Below, one piece after another: positions 1 through 7,705 of a stretch of 8,957 nucleotides of DNA (position 1 is its first letter; every line of letters begins with the position of its first letter). Location: positions 1 through 8,957 of the forward strand of contig JAJTCI010000078.1 in assembly GCA_021323155.1 (NCBI GenBank). Direction: 5' to 3'. The translations under genes and the position numbers were made by a program. The DNA comes from Chitinophagaceae bacterium. Its GTDB lineage: Bacteria > Bacteroidota > Bacteroidia > Chitinophagales > Chitinophagaceae. The notes under the pieces were generated by a model, which saw nothing but the letters and a program-made list of their open reading frames with translations, made no database searches and had not been told where the DNA came from.

Positions 1-1
1 C

Positions 2-892
2 TTCCGTTACGAGCAGCCTGCCGCCGATAAATCATTGAAGTTCGGCTTCGAGGTCGGGTTTTCTTACGGGCGCAATAAAGAAGTCAACTTCAACACCGAT
101 AGTAACAAGCAACAATTCTATAAGGAAGATCGGTTCATCAGTGAATCCTTCAGCAGCGACATCACGTTCAGTTACCGGCCAAAGATTCGGACGCGGCACT
201 ACCTTCGCTTTAGTTATCACCGGGCGAAAGTGGACCAGGCGATCATCACCCTCAATCCATCATTTTTCCCGGAAGGCAGTACCACCCTTAGTTACCCGGA
301 AATATCGTATTCTATCAGCCATCACAATGTCGACTACATCCCGTATCCATCCAAAGGAATAACCTTCGGTGCCTCACTGGCGAAGCGGGGCTTTTCTAAA
401 GAGATGAACCTATGGCAACTGAACGCCAGCGCCAGCTATACCATACCGGTATCCGAAAAGTCTCAATTGTATTTACAGGCCACCGGCACCCTGAAGCTGC
501 CGCTAAATCAGCCCTACTACAACAAGCGGCTCTTCGGTTACGGCGATCTCTATATGCGCGGGCTCGAATACTACGTGGTCGATGGCACCGCAGGGTTCGT
601 GGGTCGTGCAACGGCACGCCGCGAACTGTTTAATTTCAACATCAAACCGCCCATCAAAGTCCAGGGACACGAGAAAATACCTTTCCGCATCCTGGTAAAG
701 GCCTATGGTGACCTCGGCTATGCCTATGATGGTACTCCAACAGGCCACTCGATGCTCAGTAACAAATTACTCCGTAGCTGGGGCGTAGGTATTGACATTG
801 TGAGTTTTTATGATTTTGTCATTCGCTTTGAATACAGTTTCAACCAGTTGGACGAACATGACCTATTTTTGCATTCAAGGAGTGACTTTTAG
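2..892 (+). CDS. Omp85-family (BamA/TamA-like) outer-membrane barrel protein, C-terminal part only
   Basis: This reading frame is open from the left edge and ends in TAG, giving 296 residues of a protein whose start lies outside the window. It is rich in alternating aromatic/polar strands typical of an outer-membrane beta-barrel and ends in a terminal Phe, the usual barrel C-terminus recognised by the BAM machinery. Bases 554-565 encode Met-Arg-Gly-Leu after GYGDLY, matching the loop-6 (V/I)RG(F/Y) motif of Omp85 proteins in position and context. The following segment (VDGTAGFVGRATARREL) resembles strands after that loop. No POTRA domain is visible, but it would lie upstream. Family members insert or translocate proteins or lipids at the outer membrane; the substrate here cannot be told. 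It differs clearly from the full BamA encoded at 3729-6449. A 72-base gap separates it from nadK. Family call is good; the exact subfamily is uncertain. Confidence 0.8.
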   Translation, partial: FRYEQPAADKSLKFGFEVGFSYGRNKEVNFNTDSNKQQFYKEDRFISESFSSDITFSYRPKIRTRHYLRFSYHRAKVDQAIITLNPSFFPEGSTTLSYPEISYSISHHNVDYIPYPSKGITFGASLAKRGFSKEMNLWQLNASASYTIPVSEKSQLYLQATGTLKLPLNQPYYNKRLFGYGDLYMRGLEYYVVDGTAGFVGRATARRELFNFNIKPPIKVQGHEKIPFRILVKAYGDLGYAYDGTPTGHSMLSNKLLRSWGVGIDIVSFYDFVIRFEYSFNQLDEHDLFLHSRSDF

Positions 893-964
893 GATGCGAC
901 CTCTTTGCCCGATAAACATAGTCTCTGAAACCGCACCTGGATCGCCCGGAACCAATCATCGCAA

Positions 965-1828
965 ATGAAAGTAGCTATTTACAGCCGTGGACTTGAACCT
1001 GAACAGGAAGGCCAATTGAACACCCTGATCGACGAACTGGCACGGCAGGGTTTCGGCGTCATCATCTATAAACCACTGGCTGAACAATTCGCCATAAAGG
1101 AGACCGAACAATTCATCACTGCGGAAGACCTGCACCCTAGCCTCGACTGTATAATCAGCCTGGGTGGGGACGGCACCCTCCTGGATACCGTAACCTACGT
1201 ACACGATAAGAACATCCCGGTCCTCGGCATCAACTTCGGTAGGTTGGGTTTCCTCGCCAGTATCGGCCGGGAAGACCTGGTAACCGCTGTCGATGCCCTC
1301 GCCAACCGCACCTACCTGGTCGATAAACGAACCCTCATCCACCTCGACGCCAGCATACCGCTCTTCGGGTCCACCTCTTACGCGCTGAACGAATTCGCCA
1401 TTCACAAGCGGGATACCTCCTCGATGATCAAGATCCATACTTACCTCAACGGGGAATTCCTGAATAGTTACTGGGCAGACGGCTTGGTTGTATCAACGCC
1501 CACGGGATCAACAGGTTACAACATGAGTTGCAATGGTCCGATCGTATTTCCAGACTCCAACAGCTTCGTCATCACACCCGTCGCGCCCCATAACCTCAAC
1601 GTCCGGCCTATCGTGGTGCCGGACAGTAACATCATCTCCTTCGAAGTAGAAGGTCGCACCGAAGAATTTATCTGTGCACTCGACGCCCGCCGTGAGATCG
1701 TAAACAAAGACATCCAACTGGCGGTTCGAAAAGAGCGTTTTACGGTAAGCCTCATTCGTTTAAATGAGAACAGTTTCCTGTCAACCTTACGCACAAAGCT
1801 CACCTGGGGACTGGATAAAAGGAACTGA
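965..1828 (+). CDS. nadK: NAD kinase
   Basis: The 287-residue product is a cytoplasmic ATP/polyphosphate-NAD kinase, which phosphorylates NAD+ to NADP+ and so sets the cell's NADPH pool. The diagnostic GGDGT motif is at residues 67-71, preceded by hydrophobic CIISL. An NE pair (142-143, in ALNEFAIHK) and the conserved DGLVVSTPTGSTGY segment (172-185) follow, as in the NAD-binding and C-terminal domains of the family. Length fits bacterial NadK proteins. The ATG at 965 begins MKVAIYSRG, the normal N-terminal strand of the fold. No Shine-Dalgarno sequence is seen, which is usual in Bacteroidota. It lies between two outer-membrane protein genes; this neighbourhood with a DUF6089-type gene and uppS is familiar in Bacteroidota, and no functional link to the envelope genes need be assumed. 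Confidence 0.97.
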   Translation: MKVAIYSRGLEPEQEGQLNTLIDELARQGFGVIIYKPLAEQFAIKETEQFITAEDLHPSLDCIISLGGDGTLLDTVTYVHDKNIPVLGINFGRLGFLASIGREDLVTAVDALANRTYLVDKRTLIHLDASIPLFGSTSYALNEFAIHKRDTSSMIKIHTYLNGEFLNSYWADGLVVSTPTGSTGYNMSCNGPIVFPDSNSFVITPVAPHNLNVRPIVVPDSNIISFEVEGRTEEFICALDARREIVNKDIQLAVRKERFTVSLIRLNENSFLSTLRTKLTWGLDKRN

Positions 1829-1912
1829 CGCCACAATAAAACTGCCCTTCTTTACGATAGAGTTAAAAGAAAATTCGAAATTTGACGTTCTATCAACCTA
1901 TTTTTTGAATCT

Positions 1913-2758
1913 ATGCTCAGAAGAATTGCCATACCGGTCTTTTGTTTATTGATCAGCACCGCTAAAGGACAGTTGCTGGAAAGCTTCGTCCATGCCGGCG
2001 AATTCGGTATCTCATTGGGAGGCGCACACTATTTCGGCGACCTGAATACAAGGGCTGCACTTAACCGCCCGAAATTCGCCGCAGGAGTATTCTTTACAAA
2101 GCAATTCAACAACTACATCGGCTTAAAGATCGCTGGTAATTACGCCCAGGTAGGCTATTCCGATGCCTATAGCAGGAACGAAGCCCAGCAGATCCGCAAC
2201 CTCAGTTTCAATTCCAACATCTGGGAACTTTCAGTCAACGGGCAATTCAACTTCTTTAAGTTCTATCCCGGCATGGAAGGCTATACCTACACACCCTACG
2301 TTTCATTGGGAGTGGGGATTTTCTCCTATGACCCTTACGCTTACCTGAATGATGAAAAGCATTTCCTGCGGCCGCTGGGCACCGAAGGACAAGGTAATGG
2401 ACTGTTATACCCTGACAGGAAGCCGTACAGCCCCATGGCTATCTGCTTCCCGCTTTCAGTAGGGTTCAAATACAACCTGTCCACCAATATGAACTTTTTC
2501 GCCGAGGTCGGTTACCGCTTTACCAACACCGATTATCTTGACGACGTGAGTTCTACGTATGCACCCGACGCCTTCACAGCCTTGCCGAACGGCCAGCCTT
2601 CCGTTGGTTTCCTGCTGCAGGACAGGAGTTACGAATACGGCACCGCCATCGGGATTAAAGGCAGGCAACGCGGCAACAGCGCCCAGAAGGACGCTTACGC
2701 GATCGCACAGGTGGGCGTTTCCTTCAATATTTCCTCCTACCGCTGCCCCAAAAACTGA
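1913..2758 (+). CDS. DUF6089-like outer-membrane beta-barrel protein, PorG candidate
   Basis: The 281-residue product begins with a signal peptide (MLRRIAIPVFCLLISTAKGQ, likely cut near residue 20). The mature part is strand-rich with many Tyr, Phe and Gly residues and alternating patterns such as EFGISLGGAHYFGDLNT near the N-terminus, typical of the DUF6089/porin-like barrels of Bacteroidota. The last residues after VGVSFNISSYRCPKN contain a lone Cys and no terminal Phe. It precedes uppS, bamA and two ompH genes, the position occupied by porG (PG0189) in Porphyromonas gingivalis, whose product associates with the PorK/PorN ring of the type IX secretion system. That function is inferred from gene order and general barrel character only. 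The ATG at 1913 is chosen because it opens directly into the signal peptide. An AT-rich stretch of about 50 bases lies upstream. Alternatives: a general OmpA-like porin barrel. Confidence 0.8.
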   Translation: MLRRIAIPVFCLLISTAKGQLLESFVHAGEFGISLGGAHYFGDLNTRAALNRPKFAAGVFFTKQFNNYIGLKIAGNYAQVGYSDAYSRNEAQQIRNLSFNSNIWELSVNGQFNFFKFYPGMEGYTYTPYVSLGVGIFSYDPYAYLNDEKHFLRPLGTEGQGNGLLYPDRKPYSPMAICFPLSVGFKYNLSTNMNFFAEVGYRFTNTDYLDDVSSTYAPDAFTALPNGQPSVGFLLQDRSYEYGTAIGIKGRQRGNSAQKDAYAIAQVGVSFNISSYRCPKN

Positions 2759-2796
2759 TACCACTATTTAGGACTGCAGGCGTGTGTTTGTTTTTC

Positions 2797-2804
2797 TACC
2801 TTTG
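2797..2804 (+). promoter_or_regulatory. Bacteroidota -7 box (TACCTTTG) upstream of uppS
   Basis: TACCTTTG matches the TAnnTTTG -7 element of the Bacteroidota primary sigma factor exactly. It lies in the 65-base gap between the DUF6089-like gene and uppS and would place the transcript start roughly 13 bases before the uppS ATG. The -33 element is poor: the expected place about 19-20 bases upstream (near 2773-2777) reads ACTGC, and the TTTG at 2787-2790 is too close. It may therefore be a modest internal promoter for uppS and the genes behind it. Confidence 0.55.
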
Positions 2805-2823
2805 CCCACCGGGAGTATAAGCT

Positions 2824-3591
2824 ATGCCTGAAGATCTGTTGTCTAAAATTGATACCTCGAAGTTGCCGCATCACATCGCCATCATCATGGACGGTAATGG
2901 AAGATGGGCAAGGGAAAAAGGCCAGGACAGGCTCTATGGCCACTTCCATGGCGTGGAAAGCGTGCGGGATATCGTTGAAGGATGCGCGGAGCTGGGTATT
3001 GGTTACCTGACACTATATGCGTTCAGCACCGAGAACTGGGACAGGCCGAAGAATGAAGTGGACGGGCTGATGGAATTACTCGTCGACACCATCCGCAAAG
3101 AAGTTTCCATACTAAATAAAAATAATATCAAACTGCATGTCATCGGCGATAAAGACATGCTGCCGGAATATGCGCGCAACGAACTGCAGGAAGCGCTCGA
3201 TATGACCAGCCAGAACACAGGTCTCAACCTGGTGATGGCGCTGAGCTATAGCAGTAGGTGGGAACTGTTGAACGCGGTGAAGCATATCGCCATAGATGTG
3301 AAAGAAGGAAAGATAGACCCGGAACAGATCGATCAGAACACGATACAGCAATACCTGGCAACCAGTAACTTTCCCGACCCTGAACTGATGATCCGTACCA
3401 GTGGCGAATACCGCATCAGTAATTTCCTCCTGTACCAGCTGGCTTACGCGGAACTCTACTTCACCAATACACGCTGGCCGGATTTCAGGAAAGTAAACCT
3501 CTATGAAGCCATCATCGATTTCCAGAACCGGGAACGAAGGTTTGGAAAGACCGGGGACCAGCTAACCAGTAACGCTGCACTCACTTCCTGA
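2824..3591 (+). CDS. uppS: Isoprenyl (undecaprenyl) diphosphate synthase
   Basis: The 255-residue product is a cis-prenyltransferase that condenses isopentenyl diphosphate units onto farnesyl diphosphate to make the C55 carrier lipid precursor used for peptidoglycan and surface polysaccharides; it acts at the cytoplasmic face of the inner membrane. The signature IIMDGNGRWA spans residues 20-29, with catalytic Asp23. FSTENW is at 67-72, and the C-terminal family block PELMIRTSGEYRISNFLLYQLAYAEL spans 186-211 with the conserved RTSGE and RISN residues. Length is typical. The ATG at 2824 sits about 20 bases after a TACCTTTG promoter box. It is followed by a 137-base gap before the chosen bamA start. 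Chain length of the product cannot be read from sequence, but the cis-type fold and context favour undecaprenyl. Confidence 0.97.
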   Translation: MPEDLLSKIDTSKLPHHIAIIMDGNGRWAREKGQDRLYGHFHGVESVRDIVEGCAELGIGYLTLYAFSTENWDRPKNEVDGLMELLVDTIRKEVSILNKNNIKLHVIGDKDMLPEYARNELQEALDMTSQNTGLNLVMALSYSSRWELLNAVKHIAIDVKEGKIDPEQIDQNTIQQYLATSNFPDPELMIRTSGEYRISNFLLYQLAYAELYFTNTRWPDFRKVNLYEAIIDFQNRERRFGKTGDQLTSNAALTS

Positions 3592-3615
3592 AATAATCCT
3601 TAAAGCCGTTATACT

Positions 3616-3656
3616 GTTTGATTTAACAAACGTTTTCAAATTATCCCGTTAATTTG
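3616..3656 (+). promoter_or_regulatory. Possible bamA promoter/operator region
   Basis: The uppS-bamA gap contains a short inverted repeat, GTTTG (3616-3620) and CAAAC (3627-3631) around ATTTAA, followed by TTAATTTG (3649-3656), which matches seven of eight positions of the TAnnTTTG -7 element. Transcription from it would start near 3663 and leave a leader of about 65 bases before the ATG at 3729. No TTTG stands at the expected -33 spacing: the nearest upstream, 3617-3620, is 28 bases away. The inverted repeat could be a small operator or chance in AT-rich DNA. Confidence 0.3.
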
Positions 3657-3728
3657 CCCCTTTCGAAACCGACCGGTTCTCAGTGGATGGATGACAGGAT
3701 CGAAGAAACCAACCAAATCGCTACCTTA

Positions 3729-6449
3729 ATGCAGAAAGTTTACAAGTGCTTATTGTTACTGGCTTTTTTATCTTTTACACTCGTTACAAAGGCACAAATC
3801 GATACGACCGGTCCCGTAACTTCTATTGACCCTACCCTGATCGACATCTTCAACAGCAAAACACCCAAAAAATACAAGGTCAATTCCATTAAAGTTTCCG
3901 GCAACAAACACTTCGACCAGGCACTATTGATCACCATAGCGAACATCAGCATCGGCGACGAGATCGTAATCCCCGGTGGCGACCAGTTCTCCAAAGCCAT
4001 CCTCAACCTTTGGAAGCAGAATTATTTTTCCGATGTAGAGATATACGTTACCAAAGTAACAGGCGATAAGATTGACCTCGAGATCGTAGTGGAAGAACGC
4101 CCCAGGCTTTCCCAGTTCGAATTCAAAGGCATCAAGAAAAGCGAAGCCGAAGAACTGCAGGGTAAGATCGGTTGGGTACCCGGCAGGGTGATTACCGAGA
4201 ACATGAAACGTTCCGGTATTGAAGCCATCCAGAAATACTACTTCGACAAAGCATACAGGAACGTCACCGCCCGCATCGAAAGCAAGCCGGACCCTTCTAT
4301 CGAGAATTCCGAGTTGCTCATCGTATACATCGATAAAGGAGAAAAGGTCAAGATCGAACAGATCGATTTTACCGGCACTACCGTTGACCCGGTCAAACTA
4401 AAAAAACAACTCAAGGACACCAAAGAGAAATCTCGATTCACCTTACGGCCGATCAAAGACACCGGGGCTTATTCTTTCCAGCAGTACCTCCGCGAAAACG
4501 GCTTCCTCACCTACACCAAGACAAAACGTTTCCTCGAGCCCTACGTTAAGATTAGGCCTTTCGGGAATGCGAAGTATAACGAAACGAAATTCGGCGACGA
4601 CCTCGAAAAACTCATCACCTATTACAACGCGCTGGGTTACCGCGATGCGGTACTGATCGACACCAGCGTAGTTCCTAACGAAAAAGGAAACTTCAACATC
4701 AATATCAAGCTCAGCGAAGGCAGTCGCTACTATTTCGGCAACATCAGCTGGAGAGGAAATACCAAGTACTCCGACTCCGTCCTCAGCATGGTGCTTGGCA
4801 TCAACAAAGGCGACGTATATAACCTCGAAACCCTCAATCGCAAGCTCGGGAAAGAACTGACACCCGAAGGGGGCGACATCAGTGGGCTCTACATGGATGA
4901 CGGCTACCTCTTCTTCCGCGCCGAGCCGGTAGAGACTGCCGTATACAACGATACCATCGATTACGAGATCAGGATCATTGAAGGCCCCCAGGCTACTTTC
5001 AGGAATATCACCATCACTGGTAACGAGAAGACAAAAGACTACGTCATCCGCCGCGAACTGAGAACCATCCCCGGTGAGAAATTCAGCCGTAGCGACCTGA
5101 TGCGTTCCGTACGTGAGCTGGGTCAACTCAACTTCTTCAACCCGGAAAAGATCAACCCCAACGTTATTCCAAACGCGGAAGATGGAACGGTTGACATCGT
5201 CTGGCAACTCGAAGAAAAGTCCAGCGACCAGTTGGAACTCAGCGCAGGTTGGGGAGGCGGTATCGGCCTGACCGGAACCGTAGGTGTTTCATTCAATAAC
5301 TTTTCACTCAAGAATATTTTCAAGAAAGAGGCATGGCAGCCATTGCCTACCGGTGACGGCCAAAAGCTCAGCCTCCGTATCCAGAGCAACGGGCGTGCAT
5401 TCCGTTCGTACAATTTCTCTTTCACAGAGCCCTGGCTCGGTGGAAAGAAGCGGAATGCGTTTACGGTGAGTTTGTATGACACGAAGTTCTCAAATGCATA
5501 TGATCCCGTGCTCGGCCGGTACACCAGTACCGCTGCAAGCAACTCGTTCATCAAAACTTCGGGCGTATCATTTAGCCTCGGTAAACAACTGAAGTGGCCG
5601 GACGACTTTTTCAGTCTTTCTTACGGCGTCAACTATACGCGATATAAACTGAAGAACTATTCGATCGATCCCGTTAACCTGAAAGGTTTTGATAACGGTG
5701 TTTCCAACAACCTCAGCTTCCGACTGGCACTTGCAAGAAACTCTTCCGGTCCCAGCGCGATCTTCCCGACCAATGGTTCTAACTTTTTGATGAGCCTGCA
5801 GTTCACTCCGCCCTACTCCCTGATCGATCCGAACAGGGTGAATAAGGCGAACCCGTATGAACTGGTGGAATACCACAAATGGAAGTACACCGGCGAGTGG
5901 TTCGTACCGCTCACCAAAGCCACCAACGAAGACAGGAACAAGCAGCTTGTGTTGAAGGCCGCGGTAAAAGCAGGCTTCATCGGTCGTTACAATAAAAAAC
6001 TCGGTATCTCTCCGTTCGAGCGATTCCAGGTGGGTGACGCGGGTCTGAGCAACAACTTCGCCTTACTTGGTTTCGACATCGTTGCGCACAGGGGCTACCC
6101 CGTGTATGAAAATTCTGACCCAAGGGTAAACCCTGATCAACAGGCAGCGCAGCAGTATTTTACAATATTTAACAAGTATATTTTAGAATTGCGCTATCCC
6201 TTCAGTCTAAACCCCAGCAGCACCATTTATGGTCTCGCCTTCTTCGAGGCGGCCAACGGGTGGTACAGCATGAAAGATTACAATCCTTTCAGGTTACGGC
6301 GCTCGGTAGGTGTAGGTATGCGTTTCTTCCTGCCGATGTTTGGCCTGCTTGGATTTGATTATGGTATCGGTCTCGACAGGTACAACAATGGAACAAAACT
6401 CAAAGACGCTGCACGATTCACCTTCATGCTCGGTTTTGAACCCGAATAA
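3729..6449 (+). CDS. bamA: BamA, outer-membrane protein assembly factor
   Basis: The product (906 residues from this start) is the central Omp85 protein of the BAM complex, which folds and inserts beta-barrels in the outer membrane. A signal peptide covers residues 1-23 (hydrophobic LLLLAFLSFTLV, cut after KAQ). Five POTRA domains follow at roughly 48-124, 125-205, 206-333, 334-419 and 422-497, then a barrel at about 500-906. The loop-6 motif is HRGY with Arg788 (bases 6090-6098). POTRA3 carries an additional segment near 235-285, giving a total longer than the roughly 800 residues of proteobacterial BamA. The protein ends FMLGFEPE, three residues past the last Phe. The frame is open upstream to a TTG at 3654, but the ATG at 3729 is preferred because it opens directly into the signal peptide; 3687 is another ATG. 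The skp-like pair begins 31 bases downstream, probably in the same transcript. Confidence 0.96.
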   Translation: MQKVYKCLLLLAFLSFTLVTKAQIDTTGPVTSIDPTLIDIFNSKTPKKYKVNSIKVSGNKHFDQALLITIANISIGDEIVIPGGDQFSKAILNLWKQNYFSDVEIYVTKVTGDKIDLEIVVEERPRLSQFEFKGIKKSEAEELQGKIGWVPGRVITENMKRSGIEAIQKYYFDKAYRNVTARIESKPDPSIENSELLIVYIDKGEKVKIEQIDFTGTTVDPVKLKKQLKDTKEKSRFTLRPIKDTGAYSFQQYLRENGFLTYTKTKRFLEPYVKIRPFGNAKYNETKFGDDLEKLITYYNALGYRDAVLIDTSVVPNEKGNFNINIKLSEGSRYYFGNISWRGNTKYSDSVLSMVLGINKGDVYNLETLNRKLGKELTPEGGDISGLYMDDGYLFFRAEPVETAVYNDTIDYEIRIIEGPQATFRNITITGNEKTKDYVIRRELRTIPGEKFSRSDLMRSVRELGQLNFFNPEKINPNVIPNAEDGTVDIVWQLEEKSSDQLELSAGWGGGIGLTGTVGVSFNNFSLKNIFKKEAWQPLPTGDGQKLSLRIQSNGRAFRSYNFSFTEPWLGGKKRNAFTVSLYDTKFSNAYDPVLGRYTSTAASNSFIKTSGVSFSLGKQLKWPDDFFSLSYGVNYTRYKLKNYSIDPVNLKGFDNGVSNNLSFRLALARNSSGPSAIFPTNGSNFLMSLQFTPPYSLIDPNRVNKANPYELVEYHKWKYTGEWFVPLTKATNEDRNKQLVLKAAVKAGFIGRYNKKLGISPFERFQVGDAGLSNNFALLGFDIVAHRGYPVYENSDPRVNPDQQAAQQYFTIFNKYILELRYPFSLNPSSTIYGLAFFEAANGWYSMKDYNPFRLRRSVGVGMRFFLPMFGLLGFDYGIGLDRYNNGTKLKDAARFTFMLGFEPE

Positions 6450-6480
6450 TAAGATTCACCTGCTTAAAAAAACGCTTCAT

Positions 6481-6993
6481 ATGAAAAAGCTTTTGCTCGT
6501 TGCCTTCACTGCAATCCTTTTTGCATCGGCGGCTTCTGCACAGAAGTATGCCATTATCGATACCAGGTACATCCTGAATAAATTACCGGAATACACCGGT
6601 GCGGAAAAAAAGCTGGAGCAACTGAGCGTTCAGTGGCAGGCGGAACTCGACACGCTCCAGGCGAAACTGGATAAGATGTACAAGAATTATGAGGCCGAAC
6701 AATATATGTTAAGCGATGACCTTAAGCAGAAAAGGGAAGACGAATTGTACAATAAGGAGAAGGAACTTAGAGACCTTCAGAAAAGACGCTTCGGTTACGA
6801 AGGCGACCTTTTCAAGGAAAGACAAAAGCTCGTAAAGCCAATACAGGACAGGGTTTATAACGCTGTGCAGCGAATGGCCACTAGCCGCGGGTACGACTTC
6901 ATCCTGGATAAAAGTGAAGGAATTACGGTTATATTTGCCGACCCCAAGCTGGACAAGAGTGATGACATTCTCCGTGAATTGGGCATCAAGTAA
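6481..6993 (+). CDS. Skp/OmpH-family periplasmic chaperone (first copy)
   Basis: The 170-residue product has a clear signal peptide (MKKLLLVAFTAILF followed by a small-residue ASAASAQ cleavage region), then the short strand KYAIIDTRYILNKLPEY typical of the OmpH/Skp body. A long charged helical stretch follows at about 40-120, with alternating Lys/Glu and heptad-like hydrophobics (coiled-coil tentacle), then the returning strand DFILDKSEGITVIFADPKLDKSDDIL and a C-terminal LGIK. Length and plan match Skp, a trimeric periplasmic chaperone that holds unfolded outer-membrane proteins for BamA. The frame is open further upstream into bamA, but the ATG at 6481 is the only start that gives a signal peptide. 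It lies 31 bases after bamA with no terminator, so co-transcription is likely. Confidence 0.94.
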   Translation: MKKLLLVAFTAILFASAASAQKYAIIDTRYILNKLPEYTGAEKKLEQLSVQWQAELDTLQAKLDKMYKNYEAEQYMLSDDLKQKREDELYNKEKELRDLQKRRFGYEGDLFKERQKLVKPIQDRVYNAVQRMATSRGYDFILDKSEGITVIFADPKLDKSDDILRELGIK

Positions 6994-7025
6994 TACTAAC
7001 ATCTATATTTTATAAACTACAAACA

Positions 7026-7646
7026 ATGAAGAAAGTTTTGATCGCAGTGGTGGCCCTCGTGGGGTTGCTGAGTTTGAACACGAACGAGGCGAAAGCCCAA
7101 ACCACGGTTAAAGTGGGTTTCTTTGACCTGGAAACGATGCTCTCTGCAATGCCCGGCTACTACCAGAAAGTAGACAGCCTGCTTGAAATATTTGAGCGCG
7201 ATTCTTTGACCGCTGAATACGATTTCTTCCAGGCCGAATTCAAAAGGCTGGATAGTACGTACAAATCCGACTCGGCTTCCGGTAAAGTGCCACCTACCAT
7301 CCTGGAGCGTATCAAAAGAGACAGGAACGATATGGCCATTAAACTCATCTACTGGCAGCAATATGCGCAGAACAGCGTAGAGAACAAGCGGAGCATCCTG
7401 GCCGGGCCAATGGCACAGCTGGTTTTCGAAGCCTATAAGAAAGTGCTGCAGAAAGGCAACTACACAATGGTGGTGAGCCCGCAAACACTGGAGCCCTATT
7501 CCCTGAACCTGGGTTTAACGAAGGTCGATAACCTGTTTGTCCCCGTGGCAAAGGAACTCAAGATCAAGTTGCCGGTTGAACTTGGTGGCGGAGAGCCAAA
7601 ACCTGATGTGGAAACCCCCATCAAGCCCAAACCTAAGACCAACTAA
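7026..7646 (+). CDS. Skp/OmpH-family periplasmic chaperone (second copy)
   Basis: The 206-residue product has a signal peptide (MKKVLIAVVALVGLLSL, cut near KAQ, residue 25) followed by VKVGFFDLETMLSAMPGY, the OmpH opening strand that parallels VDxxxILxxxPEY in its neighbour. The middle is helical and charged (about 45-145), less regularly coiled than in the first copy and with a Pro-Pro break (KVPPTILERIKRD). The end strand YTMVVSPQTLEPYSLNLGL precedes a Gly-rich and Pro/Lys-rich tail (GGGEPKPDVETPIKPKPKTN, last 20 residues). It most likely holds outer-membrane proteins in the periplasm, but the sequence has diverged, so a specialised client is possible. It starts 32 bases after the first copy across an AT-rich gap and is followed by a strong terminator, marking the probable end of the uppS/bamA/skp transcript. 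Confidence 0.88.
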   Translation: MKKVLIAVVALVGLLSLNTNEAKAQTTVKVGFFDLETMLSAMPGYYQKVDSLLEIFERDSLTAEYDFFQAEFKRLDSTYKSDSASGKVPPTILERIKRDRNDMAIKLIYWQQYAQNSVENKRSILAGPMAQLVFEAYKKVLQKGNYTMVVSPQTLEPYSLNLGLTKVDNLFVPVAKELKIKLPVELGGGEPKPDVETPIKPKPKTN

Positions 7647-7665
7647 TATTTAGTACGATAATTGA

Positions 7666-7701
7666 AAAGAGAACCACCCACCAGTGGTTCTCTTTATTTT
7701 T
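7666..7701 (+). terminator. Strong intrinsic terminator after the second skp-like gene
   Basis: A perfect 12-bp stem, AAAGAGAACCAC (7666-7677) and GTGGTTCTCTTT (7684-7695), encloses a six-base loop CCACCA. It is followed by A and five T (7697-7701). It lies 19 bases after the stop of the second skp-like gene. The murI start codon follows just four bases after the T-tract, so this hairpin is also the immediate upstream context of murI and could act as an attenuator or allow read-through. Confidence 0.9.
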
Positions 7702-7705
7702 ACAT

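Noticed and set aside
866..907. TTTG boxes before nadK as a promoter
   Set aside because: The downstream box CCTCTTTG lacks the TA of the -7 element, and the two TTTG boxes are too far apart.
956..1438. 160-residue reverse-strand frame inside nadK
   Set aside because: It is antisense to the GGDGT-containing NAD kinase frame and shows no family motif.
1881..1907. TTTG and TATTTTTTG as a promoter for the DUF6089-like gene
   Set aside because: The spacing is only 14 bases, the -7 box has one T too many, and transcription would begin on the start codon itself. The stretch is more likely the AT-rich leader common before Bacteroidota start codons.
4443..5207. 254-residue reverse-strand frame inside bamA
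   Set aside because: It is an antisense shadow of a well-supported BamA coding region, with no recognisable family features.
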